Positions 36,412 to 47,524 of a stretch of DNA of 64,000 bases are shown here, piece after piece; the stretch's first letter is position 1; each line of letters begins with the position of its first letter. Origin of the DNA: Hyposmocoma kahamanoa (taxonomy: Eukaryota; Arthropoda; Insecta; Lepidoptera; Cosmopterigidae); the NCBI RefSeq assembly GCF_003589595.1, contig NW_020653900.1, positions 4,041,223 through 4,105,222 on the forward strand. Direction: 5' to 3'. A program made the position numbers and the translations under genes. The notes below the pieces were generated by a model. It made no database searches, was not told the origin of the DNA, and saw only the letters and a list, made by a program, of their open reading frames with translations.

Positions 36412-37400
36412 TTACCAAACCGCTTGCAGTATACATTTTCGAACATTATTCCAAATTTTTTTACCATCTAATGAATAAACATATTCATGGTACTTATTGT
36501 CTCGATACAGCAGATTGTTGAATATTTCTACTCGTTTATTGTATATGTTTGCATAATTACCAGATTTATAAGTGGGCAAACAAAATACTATATATGTGAG
36601 TTGTACATTTTGTAATGTCTTTCGGATATTTGCTATTAATCTAGAATATTTGTGGGTTTCTTTGTAGTCTGAGTCACCTATAAATATAACACAGTAGTCA
36701 TGAAAATTAAAATCGCCTAATTTATTTTCTATACCTTTCAGAAGTTGATTTATACTAGCTCCTGGAGTTATATAATGACAGATGTCGGTGTGGTCAATTT
36801 TACCTCTAGTATATTGCAAAATTTTGTTTCTGGAATTGCTGCTTATAATGCATAATTTTCTTTTATTTTGGTGGCTGTCATTTGTATGTATTAAATTTGC
36901 GCTTTTGTTATTCGTTTCTGTTTCTTGGTATTTATTGCGGGATTCCAATATTCCCTGTTTGCTGGACCATATCAACCTTCTTTGTAGTATTTGTATATTT
37001 TAATAAATTCAGATTTTTATCTTGTTGTCCCTCTTCAATTTGCTCTGTGATGGAATTATCCATGTGTGAAAACTCCAATACTCTTTATTTCAGTGAATTT
37101 CGTTGGATATTCGTAGATACTTTCTTTGTAGATGAACAAATTTGTGATAAGGCTTTGTTTAAAGCTTCTAATTTAGTTATACGATTTTTTAGAGCGTAAT
37201 TTTCCGAAAGCAGATTTTTTTTATTTCTTCATCAGCGGATTCTAATTCTAATTGAAGTTTGTAATTTTTTTCCTTTAATTCCTGTGATTGTTCCCCTTGA
37301 TTAATTTGTATTTCCGGACAACTTCGGTTAAGTTTCGCAATAATAGCCGACAGATTCGAAGGTTCGTCATCAAACAGTGAGTCAAACGTTACAGGTTGGA
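36412..37400 (-). pseudogene. LINE ORF1: coiled coil and SGNH-esterase-like domain
   Basis: The first part (37390-37100) reads as a Leu/Glu/Lys-rich coiled coil (SQELKEKNYKLQLELES). The second part (36975-36412, 187 residues) has the block CVIFIGDSDYKETH, like the GDS block of SGNH hydrolase folds found in ORF1 of some CR1/jockey-group LINEs, and ends at TAG/TGA near 36412. The two parts are in different frames around 37060-36980, so it is broken. Esterase activity cannot be assumed. Confidence 0.6.
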
Positions 37401-37889
37401 ACGTTTATTCGATATTTTCGGTTCGTAACAAAGCACGGTGTTTCTACAACGGTGTCCTCAACATTCGCATACTTATCTTGTTGTCAACAGTAATTACATT
37501 TCCGTACTTTGTTTGTTTCCAGGGCCCATCAAATAAAATCTGGGTGATGTAACGTTCGCACATGATAAATGGTAATGCCCAAATAAACAAACAACGCATA
37601 CCATAAACCTACGATCCTCAATTTGATCATTGCATTTTCCACAATTTGACATAGCGGGATTATGTTAGTGTCTCCTTCTAGCGGAATTTGGTGTAGAGAA
37701 TCGATTATTTCGTATTTTTAATAAATTTGTCACTTTGCTAATGAACCGATGCTGTCCTCATGCGGAAAAATGTGTAAACAAGGAATATATTAATGAGCAA
37801 ATGTTGCTATTTCTCACTAGATGGCGCTAGACAAATTTATTTCAATCCCTTGGGTTTGAACCCACTACCAACAAATTTGTGAACAAACT

Positions 37890-38105
37890 GGGGGCCAATC
37901 GCGCTAATTGTCAAAGGTTTAACCAAAACCTTCAACCTCGCCAATCTGACACGTTGTGTACATTTCGTATCGCGCTAACTGTCAAAACAAAAACCTAAGC
38001 CAAAACTTAGACGTGTGACACATAACGCACATTTGGTATCGCGCTAATTGTCAAAGGTAAAACCAAAACCTAAAACGTTGCCAATTGGTATCGCGCTAAA
38101 TATTT
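37890..38105. promoter_or_regulatory. Repeated TCGCGCTAATTGTCAAAGG motifs, left end of the 3.0-kb unit
   Basis: Motif (ATCGCGCTAA-TTGTCAAA) at about 37898, 37968, 38038 and 38089, spaced 50-70 bp, with (A)ACCAAAACCT following three of them. It lies just upstream of the plus-strand gene. Confidence 0.6.
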
Positions 38106-38325
38106 TGACGTTTTAACCTCACATGTAACCTTGGGGGAATAGATTGACCTTTGAAAGGTTAAGGTTTGTGTTGCAGTTAATGGAGAGTAACTTTTCACTA
38201 CGTTTATCGTATATTAAAGATGTTCCACGGTTACTTAAATGTTTCGGAAAGTGTTTATGAGGTGGATGTGGCCTAAGAACGGGCTTTAAATAAAAGAAAT
38301 GCATAGAAAGACGATCACATTTAAC

Positions 38326-38548
38326 ATGTCTGAGGAGAAATTCCGCAAACGATATACCGTTTGTCCACGGAATTCATTTCAGGATTGGTGGAAGAACTAT
38401 GCCTACATATTCTCGTTAAAGGACGGTCTGTTGCATTGGATGTGGAGACAAAGGTAAGGGTTAAGTGGAATCCGAAAGTTCTCAGTTTTGCATAATAACC
38501 AAAATTTCTATACTGTGTAAATCATTATTAATTTTGTTACAGATTTTA
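38326..38548 (+). CDS. Small spliced gene, unknown product (plus strand of the 3.0-kb unit)
   Basis: ATG at 38326 opens 43 residues (MSEEKFRKRYTVC.., many Trp, Tyr and Phe) to a donor AAAG/GTAAGG at 38453. The only good acceptor (TTTTGTTACAG, exon from 38543) leads to a stop two codons on. Without splicing the frame stops at 38456. A second ORF in the same transcript starts at ATG 38671 and encodes 56 residues with one membrane span after MVLKGGEKI; the LKGG plus membrane span recalls COX7A-size proteins, but this is a weak guess. A 26-codon ORF lies upstream at about 38179. Poly(A) signal at 39191. Coding status uncertain; an assembly indel or a polycistronic small-protein transcript are both possible. 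Confidence 0.45.
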
Positions 38549-38670
38549 ATAGCTCGTATAGTTTTTAACAACTGGGGCGTACCAGACCCCCATTGGCAAG
38601 TGCTTATCACCCTTTCCCAAGCCAGTGTCAGAAAGGCACAAGCGGTAACTGCTTCAAATAAACCAGTTAT

Positions 38671-38841
38671 TATGAATAAATATGCAGCTTTCCTAAAAGG
38701 CATGCCGAAAGAGATGGTATTAAAAGGCGGTGAGAAAATAAGCTTTACAATGTACATCATATTAATTAGTTCTTGTCTTATTTCCTGTTATTATTATCAA
38801 ATAAAAATGACAGATATAGGTAAAATATGTATAGTTGTATA
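38671..38841 (+). CDS. Second small ORF of the same transcript, one membrane span
   Basis: 56 codons: a basic head (MNKYAAFLKGMPKEMVL), then LKGGEKI and a hydrophobic span of about 20 residues, ending TAA at 38840. The open frame extends upstream to the exon start at 38543 (FNNWGVPDPHWQ..), but that frame does not match the phase of the exon ending at 38453. Size and layout fit a small inner-membrane protein; not recognised. Confidence 0.35.
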
Positions 38842-39204
38842 AAAATATATTACAAGGTTACAATTTATCTCTTTTAACACTTGACTTTATACAACATATC
38901 GTCCCCTTACAGTGAAGCCTCACATATGCATTTTCAGTTTGTTTTTACTGATTTTTGTTGAATAAAAATTAATAATGTAATAATATAGTATCTAAAAGAG
39001 GTATAATTTAAGTAATTAAAATGCTAACTACACACATTATTGCATTTACTATACTTCACACCATATTTTTATCTTCATCCTAAAAAATTACATAGAAATA
39101 TGAGGTATTCATTCTAAGATGACGATGTATACCTATTGTAATTGTTTATTATCTTAATATCTAAATTGATGTATACTTTTAAGAGGTTGAAATAAAAAAA
39201 AGAG

Positions 39205-40610
39205 TGTATTTTTAGTTTATTTATTGCCTCAATCTACCCCAAATCATCCTTCATTTCCAGAGCGAGATTGCTTTTGATTCTTCAAAGAAGTCTGAAACAA
39301 AAATATGTATATAGTAAGATTGGAGACCTAAATTTAAGACTGTGCCATACCTCTCATGAGAGTAGTGACAGATATCATAGAGAGTAGTGGCAGGATGGGT
39401 AGTTATATACATACAGTATGAAGCCAACATAAACGCCAGAATGTTTAGGGGCCTTTTCAAAATACATTTAAAAAAATGTTTATATCACTGTGGAAATATA
39501 AAGGGGACAAAAGTCTACAGATTAGACCTTCATTCCTTACGCTCTTTCAGATTTCCACAATTGAACATATCATCAGCAGGAATTAAGAAAACATGTTGAA
39601 AACAAACCTGTCATTCTTGTTAAATATTCTATCAAAAAGGTTAACTGCAGGCACCAACTCGGTAATTGCTTTGCAAATGGCAGCTACGGATTGGGCATGC
39701 AGATCATCTGCTTTGGCAGAAATAATAGCTGCCTCAGCCTGCACAATGCCAGCATTCACTTGCTGCAAGAATGCTTCGCATGCTCGCAGCTCCTCAATGC
39801 ATAAGAATTCTATTCGGCTCTGCTCCAACGCTCATCAGCTCGCTGTCAACGAAATAATAGATGTGACGTAATAAAGAGTGGGAAAGAATTTGCTCAAATT
39901 GAAAGTTACTTTGTTTTTTAATTAATAATAAAGAGTGAGAAAGATTGTTATTGAATTGTATGTTTGAAGTTATTTAGTTACTTTGTGCTAGAGTTGGTGT
40001 CCTTTAGGAAGGTTGGTAGGGCCTCTGCCGCAGTCGATGTGGCGTAGATTCTCACCCTGCTTTTCATACCATTCCATACCTGAATAACAATAATAACATT
40101 GCATATTATAGTGATATGAGTTCTGGTACAATAACGGTGAGTGATCCACTCACTGTATCCTATTACCTCGCATTATAGCTCACCTTTCGGGATCTATTGC
40201 GGGGCGACAAAATAGCCACACACTCGCACCAAAGGCGTGCTGATAACACGCGCGAACAACGCCGAGCGAAGTCATTCTCAAGCCACATCTCTGTGCGATT
40301 CGAACTCCAACAAAGATGGAGCTGGCTTACAGTGGTCGCTCGCCGTACGACCGCATCCACACTGCCTGAAATACGAGCATCATTATTAATTCTACATTGC
40401 TAACATTTCGAAATTAATAGTAGTTAGCGTAGGTACCTATTTGATTGTATAAAAAGATACTATTTTATTAAATAGAATATTAAAACAGGAAAACAATGTG
40501 TAGGTACTTACCTCTGCGTGTTTTATCTACAACAACAACACACTAAATTCAATTAATTTGGTTCAAATCACAACTCATATGTTTGTTTACAATAGACTTT
40601 AATGACATTT
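39205..40610 (-). other. Spliced minus-strand transcription unit, four exons, product unclear
   Basis: Signals read on the minus strand: TATAAAAG at 40643-40636; exon 1 to 40512 (donor GTAAGT); exon 2 40365-40184 (acceptor TATTTCAG, donor GTGAGC); exon 3 39842-39608 (acceptor GTTGACAG, donor GTTTGT); exon 4 from 39291 (acceptor TTTGTTTCAG); AATAAA at 39225-39216. Exon 3 holds a good-looking helical, Ala-rich frame (EELRACEAFLQQVNAG..), yet none of the three exon 2 frames enters it. The frame that does cross (MTSLGVVRACYQ.., ATG in exon 2) stops after 46 residues. It could be a small-protein gene, a non-coding RNA or a decayed gene. Confidence 0.5.
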
Positions 40611-40635
40611 ATTTTACACCCTTTTTTAAATCGCT

Positions 40636-40643
40636 CTTTTATA
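40636..40643 (-). promoter_or_regulatory. TATA box of the minus-strand unit
   Basis: TATAAAAG about 30 bp before the presumed start near 40610. Confidence 0.5.
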
Positions 40644-40784
40644 GACTTGAATTCGTAGATATTGACATTTCAGTGCGTTTTACGGTAAAATTTAGTCGGT
40701 TTTAGGAAGTCAAGGCACGTCTCTTAAAATTTAATACGAGGTTATAGTTTGAGGTTTAGTTGAGGTTTAGGTTCATTAAAACTG

Positions 40785-40889
40785 ATAGCGCGATTGCATT
40801 TTGTGCGTCGGTAGAACCATTAATTAACCAAAACCAAAACCTCAAATGTTGTAAGGTTAAACCTTGCGAAAATAGCGCGATTGGCCCCC
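40785..40889. promoter_or_regulatory. Inverted TAGCGCGATT motifs, right end of the 3.0-kb unit
   Basis: TAGCGCGATT at about 40788 and 40873, the latter followed by GGCCCCC, the exact complement of 37890-37906. AACCAAAACCAAAACCT also occurs. Confidence 0.6.
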
Positions 40890-41021
40890 TGGTCGGACAG
40901 TTTAACTTTTGAACCACCGAGTACATGACGTCAAGGCTGCAAATTATTGTCTGTGTGTGTGAGTGTCTTTCTTTCTTGTGTGGTATATCAATCACACATG
41001 GTATCTCTAAATACTCCAAAG

Positions 41022-41155
41022 TTCACTTTGCCTACATTTGTTGCTCTCGTGGGTTTGGGTGTAATTTGTGTTCGTCTATGTGTGTGTCCATGACATCCGC
41101 GATACAGTTTCCCTAGTTCTGGATTATGAGTGTGTGCGTTATTTGTTTATTTATT
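41022..41155 (+). mobile_element. SINE body without tRNA head
   Basis: TTTGCCTACATTTGTTGCTCTCGTGGGTTTGGGTGTAATTTG to GAGTGTGTGCGTTATTTG, matching the 54184 family body; 5'-truncated. Confidence 0.7.
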
Positions 41156-41820
41156 ACCGAAACGCATTCTGAAATTCAAAACTTGAATCCCAGACAATGT
41201 TGAGTCATAGAACGGTGACAGCATGATTATGGTAAATGTTAGCCTATGAAAGAGGTTCTGGATTCGATTCCCAACTGAAGGACTGCTTTGCTCACGTTGC
41301 TGAGCTTGTTGTTTTTGCACAAAACTAAGTGTAATTGCTGTATTAAAATGCTCTAAGTAAATGCAATAAGTTTTTTTAAGACCCATGCGGGACTTTAGCG
41401 ACCTCAAAACTACACCTTTTACTCGTCCTTGCGTTAAAAGCACTTTCCTGACGAGGTAACGTGAGTCAATTATATCTGGTGTTCCCTTGAATACGTAAAG
41501 AAACCAACGAAAGATGAGCTCGCTTCCTACTTGCAATGACGGTGCTCTTATTAATAATAAAACAAGAAACGTGTTGTAATATTTAAGCGATGCCGACAAC
41601 ACAACGCCATGTGATATGGACGCAAAGTTCTGGGTCCCTTGAGAGAGTAATAAAATAATAAGGCATATATATATGTGTCTAAGGCGTAATTTGTAACAGC
41701 AGAAAGGGGGTCACGATCTAAAAACCCTATAGAAATACTTTTACAGGTACAGATATTAAAATGGCTGAACCGATTACATAAAATAGCAAACTCGATCTAA
41801 TGTCCACTTGCGCAAACGAC
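41147..41820. other. No recognised gene
   Basis: A 151-codon minus-strand frame (41602-41147) runs antisense through a SINE-like stretch (GATTCGATTCCC at 41271); no family resemblance. Confidence 0.5.
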
Positions 41821-42712
41821 AACTTTTTTGTTTGTTTTATAACATCATGTGACGGGACGAACAAGTCGTGCGCCTGATGGTAAGCTACATGCCTGTCCAT
41901 AACAGTTACAGTGTCACTCAGAGCTTTAAATTGCAAAAATCTGAGACTTATCCGCTCACGCGATGCGCTCATCCTACCGCAAAATGGCGGCTATTTGGTT
42001 TCGCAAATTAGGAAAGGATTCAGTTTAAATACAAGTTTTTAAAAATAAAAATTATTATTCTGCATTGCTAAATAAATACCCTCCGTACTACAACAAAAAC
42101 ATCTCAAATAAAATGCAGTAATACTCCGCAAATCCTGCACCTAAAAGCACTAATGAAATTTTTGGTGTACTTGGGTAAATATGATAATATTCCGTTTGAG
42201 TGGTTCTAATGTTTACCATGAAATTACTCCTTAAAGTATAGTTTATAAATATTTATATTCAGGGTAAACTTAAAAAACGCAACTTACGGTATGTTTTCAA
42301 TAAATAAACACCGACATCACCAGCCCAAACAATAACGCACACGATTGTCGTGACGTATTTTTGAAGTTGTTTATTTTTTTTAAATGACAGACCCAGGCAT
42401 TAAAAACTTTATGGTTCGCTAGAGTAGTTACTGAAATACCAATTAGTATTAGTTCTTTTACCTGTTATAACTTCGATATCCGATAAATCGGTATAAAATC
42501 ATCACCGGCACCTCTAGGTGTGGTATGCTTCCAGAGACGCATGGATCGCGTGAGCGGATATGTTGACACGTCCTGCCTGTATTTTCACCAGCACCCTTAC
42601 CCTTCAAAACCGGAACACAGTAATGCTGACATTATTGCTTGGCGGCAGACATAGGTAAGATGGGACTGCTACGCTAGACGAACTCTTTCACAAGGAGCTG
42701 TACTGCTACCAA
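41820..42712 (+). repeat. Family A repeat split by a TA-flanked MITE
   Basis: Left half 41820-41950 and right half 42559-42712 form one family A copy around the MITE. It ends CACAAGGAGCTGTACTGCTAC. Confidence 0.8.
41951..42558. mobile_element. Tc1/mariner-like MITE, 608 bp, TA target duplication
   Basis: Perfect 14-bp inverted ends TCCGCTCACGCGAT, flanked by TA at 41949-41950 and 42559-42560. Host is a family A copy that reads CTGAGACtTA before and TAtgTTGACAcGTCC after, matching uninterrupted copies with a single TA there. Interior about 610 bp has no transposase. Confidence 0.85.
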
Positions 42713-42714
42713 CA

Positions 42715-43270
42715 ACTGTTCAAAAGAGATGTTTAGATTCTACTATCGAAATTACTCGATATATTTTCATCTTTAAATAGGAGTGTTTCGGATATACATA
42801 ATTTGTTTCATCGTAGAACTCAAGAGATCTGCTAATCGACATAAAACGGCGTTGTCGGGTATTTAGTACCTATTGGTATACAAGAGGTCGCGAGGAGTAC
42901 CAAAAAGCTAGTTTTGTAACTAATTTGTTTTACATTGACAAGCTGCAATTTAACAGAGCTACTCTTATTTCTAGTGATAACAAATAAATCAACTAGATGG
43001 CGCTTATTACACAGAATTTAATGGATAGTGCCGGCTATTATTTTATTTTGGATTGGATTTTTAGGATTAGCGCCATCTATATATTTATAAATTAGTTTGT
43101 AACACACAATGCCATCTATTGATGCGTAAATTAGTTAAACTAGAAAATAATTTAAGCTCATTATCGATATTTGAATAATACCACAAGGGAAAAAGAACTG
43201 ACTTCTTATATTTAATAATAAAGAGGAATTAAACCACGACCTTTTAGACAATGTAAGCCGGGGGTCTGCT
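42715..43270. other. No recognised gene
   Basis: Repeated GCGCCATCTA-type words (about 42995, 43070, 43113) but no clear element. Confidence 0.4.
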
Positions 43271-43273
43271 CTC

Positions 43274-43447
43274 GTTCTTCGTCCGACATCCGTCCGAAAT
43301 AATTACTGTCAAATAAGTAAGATACTCGACCAAATTAAGAAGACAATGTCAAATAAGAAGCTTCATACGCATCATGCCTTTAATTTAGTCGAGTATTACT
43401 TATTTGACAGTAATTGTTTTTGACGGATGTCGAACGAAAAACTAGAG
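43274..43447. mobile_element. Fold-back element, arms about 65 bp
   Basis: GACATCCGTC..AATTACTGTCAAATAAGTAA..ACTCGAC.AAATTA at 43274-43338 pairs with 43379-43447, loop about 40 bp. Could be a MITE or a transcribed hairpin. Confidence 0.7.
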
Positions 43448-43449
43448 TA

Positions 43450-44330
43450 CATACTATTGATCAGCACCATCTAGTTATAAAATGGAATTTTGACCTTTTT
43501 CACAGTTAGGGCGCATTTATTCGACTTGACTTTCCGTGTTTCCGTTCCGTCCGCATTGCCGCCGCGCAGCGACCGCGTGCGTAAATGTCATGGCAAAATA
43601 CGCTCTATTTATTTAGCATTTACGTTTTAACTTTAATGAGCGACAGGATAGTAACAGGGACACCGCGCGAAAACTTTCTCTTAATGTAACAGGGCGCTTA
43701 CGGTATGGAGGTTAGCAATTCTCTGGAGTTATTGGTTCATTGTTTCATTGCATAAGCCAGAGACCTTCACCCGTAATAATTTAATAAGAAGAACCCTAAA
43801 AGTGGCCCGTACTCACCAGAGAGCTTAGTTACATGGATCGATACAGTGCGGTATTGAAAAGCGCACTTTAACAGACAATACATTATATTCTAAACTCTAT
43901 TATAAACTGTTCATAATGCTTGTGGCTTGTACCTTTACTATGAGTTCACAGCAATAGTTTCAAATATTTATACAGAATACTTCAGTTCCACTTGTTTGTT
44001 TGCTTTTATTATAAAAACACAATAATTTACAGTCCCTTTAAAGGGCTTATACTTAGGTGGCTACGATCATCACACAGCACAATGCTCTTTCTTTAAAAAA
44101 AAATCATCAGAGTACAAAGTACTGTACTCTAGGCTCTACTCTATGAGTAGGAATACTGGCTGAATGAATATAGGTTTGTGTTTGGAATGCATTTAAAAAA
44201 TAATATAGAAAAAAAGAACATCTTGGCAGTTCTAGAAGACGCTTCCATGAATCAATATGTAAAATACGTAATAAATATCTATTTATGAAGATAATCCCAG
44301 TTTTATATTCAAAAGTATCTATCGCAACGC
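43450..44330. other. No recognised gene
   Basis: GC-richer patch at 43540-43580, then AT-rich sequence; small frames only. Confidence 0.4.
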
Positions 44331-44334
44331 TACC

Positions 44335-44570
44335 TGAGCTACGTCCTATGCTATAAAACCTACTAAAAAAGGGACCTTGAAAGTCATTCATCCCCTAGAG
44401 TGCCACCCTTAGAAATGGAATAATTTCTTGAAATTGAAATGATGCCATTTCTGAGGTACCCTCTTTCCAACAAAAAAAGAATCATCAAAACCGGTCCACA
44501 AATGTCGGAGTTATCGCGTCACATACATACAAAAAAATGGAGACACTCCTTCTGTTTTGTTGAATTCTAT
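44335..44570 (-). repeat. Family B repeat
   Basis: Reverse copy: GGACCTTGAAAGTCATTCATCCCCTAGAGTGCCACCC to the CAAAAAAATGGAGA end. Confidence 0.8.
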
Positions 44571-44574
44571 TAAA

Positions 44575-45580
44575 AAAACATTAAACAATAGAAATTGATT
44601 TCTACTTTCAATAAGTTTTTTTTACAACGGGCGTCATAACGCTTTGGTAACAATATTGTGAAATATTTTTTAAGGTCGTTGGCGTGATAGTCGCACAGAA
44701 CACATGGTAGAGGTATCATTATATAACCCTAACATTATGAAATACTGTTTTAGTAACTGTCGGATGTAACAAGGTTAAAAGGCCGGAGCCTTAATGCACT
44801 CCCGGTAAATAGCTTATTATTATAGCAGCTTCTGTGGGCGATAATTGAATCTAGAGCTAAATTTAATTAACTAAGCAATTAATTATAATGACAGAAATAA
44901 TCTAATTAGAACCAAATCTGAAATGTAATTATGTATTTATGTAGCCTTTGGACAGCCCTATATATTTTTACTTTTTAGTTTTGATTATAGTGACCCTCCC
45001 TACCGACCCTTAGGGTATACGAGAAGGGCACAATAACCTGTGCACAGGAACCTTATAAGTTCAAGTTCTGACCCCAGATCAGCCAGTGTACAGAGTTGTC
45101 ACAAACCTCTGTCACTTGACTTCATCCGATTCTTCGAGAGGCGAGGTGCCTCGGGTGAGCCGCCCCGGGTGCACGTACAGTACACTCCCTATTTTCCAGA
45201 TAGGTACCGGAGCTGTAGGCATGCTCACTTCCCGTTACGCATTACAATACTAGCGGTTGCCACCGCTAAGCCGTTGACTCTGAGTCCACTACCAAATCTC
45301 CTCATTGATGGCGGAGCTTTGTCTTTGCACAATACAAAGTAAATTACTCGTTATAATAGTGCACTCGAAATTTTATTCAGACCCTGTTAGAGTAAATAGG
45401 TTTTGAGGCACAATACACTGTGTTAGCATAATACTATTTGCGGAGTTGACATGTAGTTTTCATGACGATGTTTTTCTTCACCCTTATAGACAAATATACA
45501 GGGTGTGACATGGCTATAGGACACAAAGGGAAAGTAGTTATTAGGCATTTGAATATATTAGTTAGGATATTTTGCTTCAT
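44575..45580. other. No recognised gene
   Basis: A GC-rich stretch at 45040-45330 is open on the plus strand for 100 codons; possible LINE leader, not recognised. Confidence 0.35.
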
Positions 45581-45582
45581 AG

Positions 45583-47095
45583 ATGCACTATTTTTTTTAT
45601 CGAGTGGTCTTAGAAGGCTACTCTTCCGAACATCGGGCAATAGATAGAGTTACTCAGGGTTCCGTACTGTCCGCAACTCCCTTTCTGCTTCATATCAATG
45701 ACATGTTAATTCCAGGTGCCTCTGGGAATGCTGATGACAGCACAGTTGTGGATAGGTACTGTAACGAGGGATAACTCAGATTGCGTAGCGAGAGGTACTT
45801 CTAAGAATATAAACCGGGATCATCTTAAGAACTTTGGTTTATTTCACCATTTTACATATCTTTTACTTTCAGGTTACAAATCAATAATCTAATATGTCAA
45901 GATCTTCTGTTTTCTTATTTCAATCCTCAACATTCTAAATATAAAACTATAATCACTACCTATATTCAGCCAGCAATTCTACTCAGAGTAAAGCCTAGTC
46001 TACATCCCTCTTCCTCACAGCTGAAGGTGTGAATATCCCTAGCTGGTGCTCTACTTATGATAGGCAACTTACATCAGTGAACAGCCTTTACTATAGGCTA
46101 GCCACACACTGCTCGGAAGCTATCAACTTACCAACAAGTAACCACCGAGGAGGCTATGGCTTTAGTCTGCCAAAAACCTATCTAAAAGGACACACCATGA
46201 CCACATCCTAACCAAACAAATCAAAATACTACTTGACCAATGCAAGGATCAGTGAAGAAGAAATCCAGTCTTGTCGAGAGTCTATGGTTAGTCGTTTTAG
46301 TTTGACACTTAAGGCAGTCTCCGATTGATCTGCCATCCGCCAATCTTATAAAATTTAATGCTGCTAACAGCAGATGTCTATTCTCCACTAAACGGAGTCC
46401 TCCCACCTGACTCCGACTTTTCATGATTATATCCATACCGATAGCCGACCGTCTGCAGCTATTTGGAATGAACCTGTCGTCTAATGTAAGCTTCGGCAGA
46501 TACATTGAATTCATGGCCAAAAATGCCGCCAGGAAGCTTACTTTCAAAGGTGAGGCGTTACTTGACACCGAGACAGTCGCTTCGGCTACACCAAGTACAA
46601 ACAACAAGGCACTTATGCGATGGCTCTGCTAAATACCAACTGGCCACCTTGGATTCACTAGACAAGCATTTCAAGAGGCTTATAGATGACTCGGAATTAG
46701 TAGAAGTGAAGGTGCAGAGCCTTGAACACTACCGTAAAGTTGCCTGCTTAAAGGTATTCTACAGGATATATCACGGAGAGTGTGCGGTGGAATTGCATAT
46801 TTGATTTATTTGATTCCGCCTTCCCCTTTCCATTATCGGGGGGCTAGACGTGGGCTGGGGTTCCCCCCATGTTGTGTTGGGGATATTCCCAGGAGTTGCA
46901 CGAAGCGTTCTGCGAGCGTGGCGAGCGGCTAGAGAGTGGAATTCCCTGGCTGCGGACTTATTCCCCGAACGCTATAAGATGGACCTTTTCAAGGCGCGAG
47001 TGAATAGGCATTATTTAGGTGTGCGTGCTACATCGTGGAATTCATCATCACTTTCCATGAGGTGAGATAGATGTCACATGCGCACTTATTTTTTA
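45583..47095 (+). pseudogene. Decayed LINE (family G) with RT core and tail
   Basis: At 45652-45760 the plus strand reads QGSVLSATPF..HINDMLIPG then NADDS, an RT motif B and C pair with Tyr of YADD replaced by Asn. After an unrelated-looking stretch (about 45890-46400) the tail resumes at 46480-47065: FGRYIEFMAK, VQSLEHYRKVACLKVFYRIYHGEC, WNSLAADLFPERYKMDLFKARVNRH. The 3' end matches the copies at 57.6 and 58.6 kb. Confidence 0.7.
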
Positions 47096-47279
47096 TAAAA
47101 AAGAACATATATATACGTATATATTTTTAAAAATAATTTTACGTTCTAAGATTTTTCAAAGTTTCTATGCATTTTTAAAATCCCGATTGAAAGAATCAAA
47201 TGTATGGATTAATTCCTTGTAAATAACTTAGTATCTTAATTTAAAGGAACACCAGTAGTGGTAGCTAGTAGTTTTAGTA

Positions 47280-47520
47280 GCAGTAGAGCAACTCCTTGTG
47301 AAAGAGTTCTCCTACGGAAGTACTGGCATCTTACCTATTTCTGCCGCCACGCAATAATGTATGCATAATTGACGGTGAGGGTCGCCATGCGTTGTAGTTG
47401 CAAAACGGGACGACGTGACGCTTCGACTCTGCGCCAGTGTGAGCTGAGCCTTACGCTCACATTACTGCTTGGCAGCAGAAATAGGTAAGATGGCACACTT
47501 CCCTGGACACACTCTTGAAA
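47280..47520. repeat. Two family A ends in inverted arrangement
   Basis: Reverse 3' block at 47280-47362 faces a forward 3' block at 47448-47520; the 85 bp between is not family A. Confidence 0.7.
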
Positions 47521-47524
47521 ACTT

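Larger units (their letters stand above)
34806..37400 (-). mobile_element. Internally deleted LINE with ORF1, ORF2 start and RT tail
   Basis: On the minus strand, in order: ORF1 (about 37400-36412), the start of ORF2 (36212 downward, motif MHQNIAGYVSKKSLL), the endonuclease-RT linker (WITKGIRQSCK.., about 35740-35600), the RT N-terminus (IVKSLRNTNSTGYDD, about 35300) and then, abruptly near 35195, an RT C-terminal tail (IKLWNQLPAHVFPPLYNIG, about 35060-34990). The polymerase core is absent. The element ends in 23 A residues (T-run at 34806-34828 on the plus strand). The tail could belong to a second element. Confidence 0.75.

Noticed and set aside
41147..41602. 151-codon minus-strand gene
   Set aside because: No splice context or recognisable motif, and it overlaps a SINE-like fragment.
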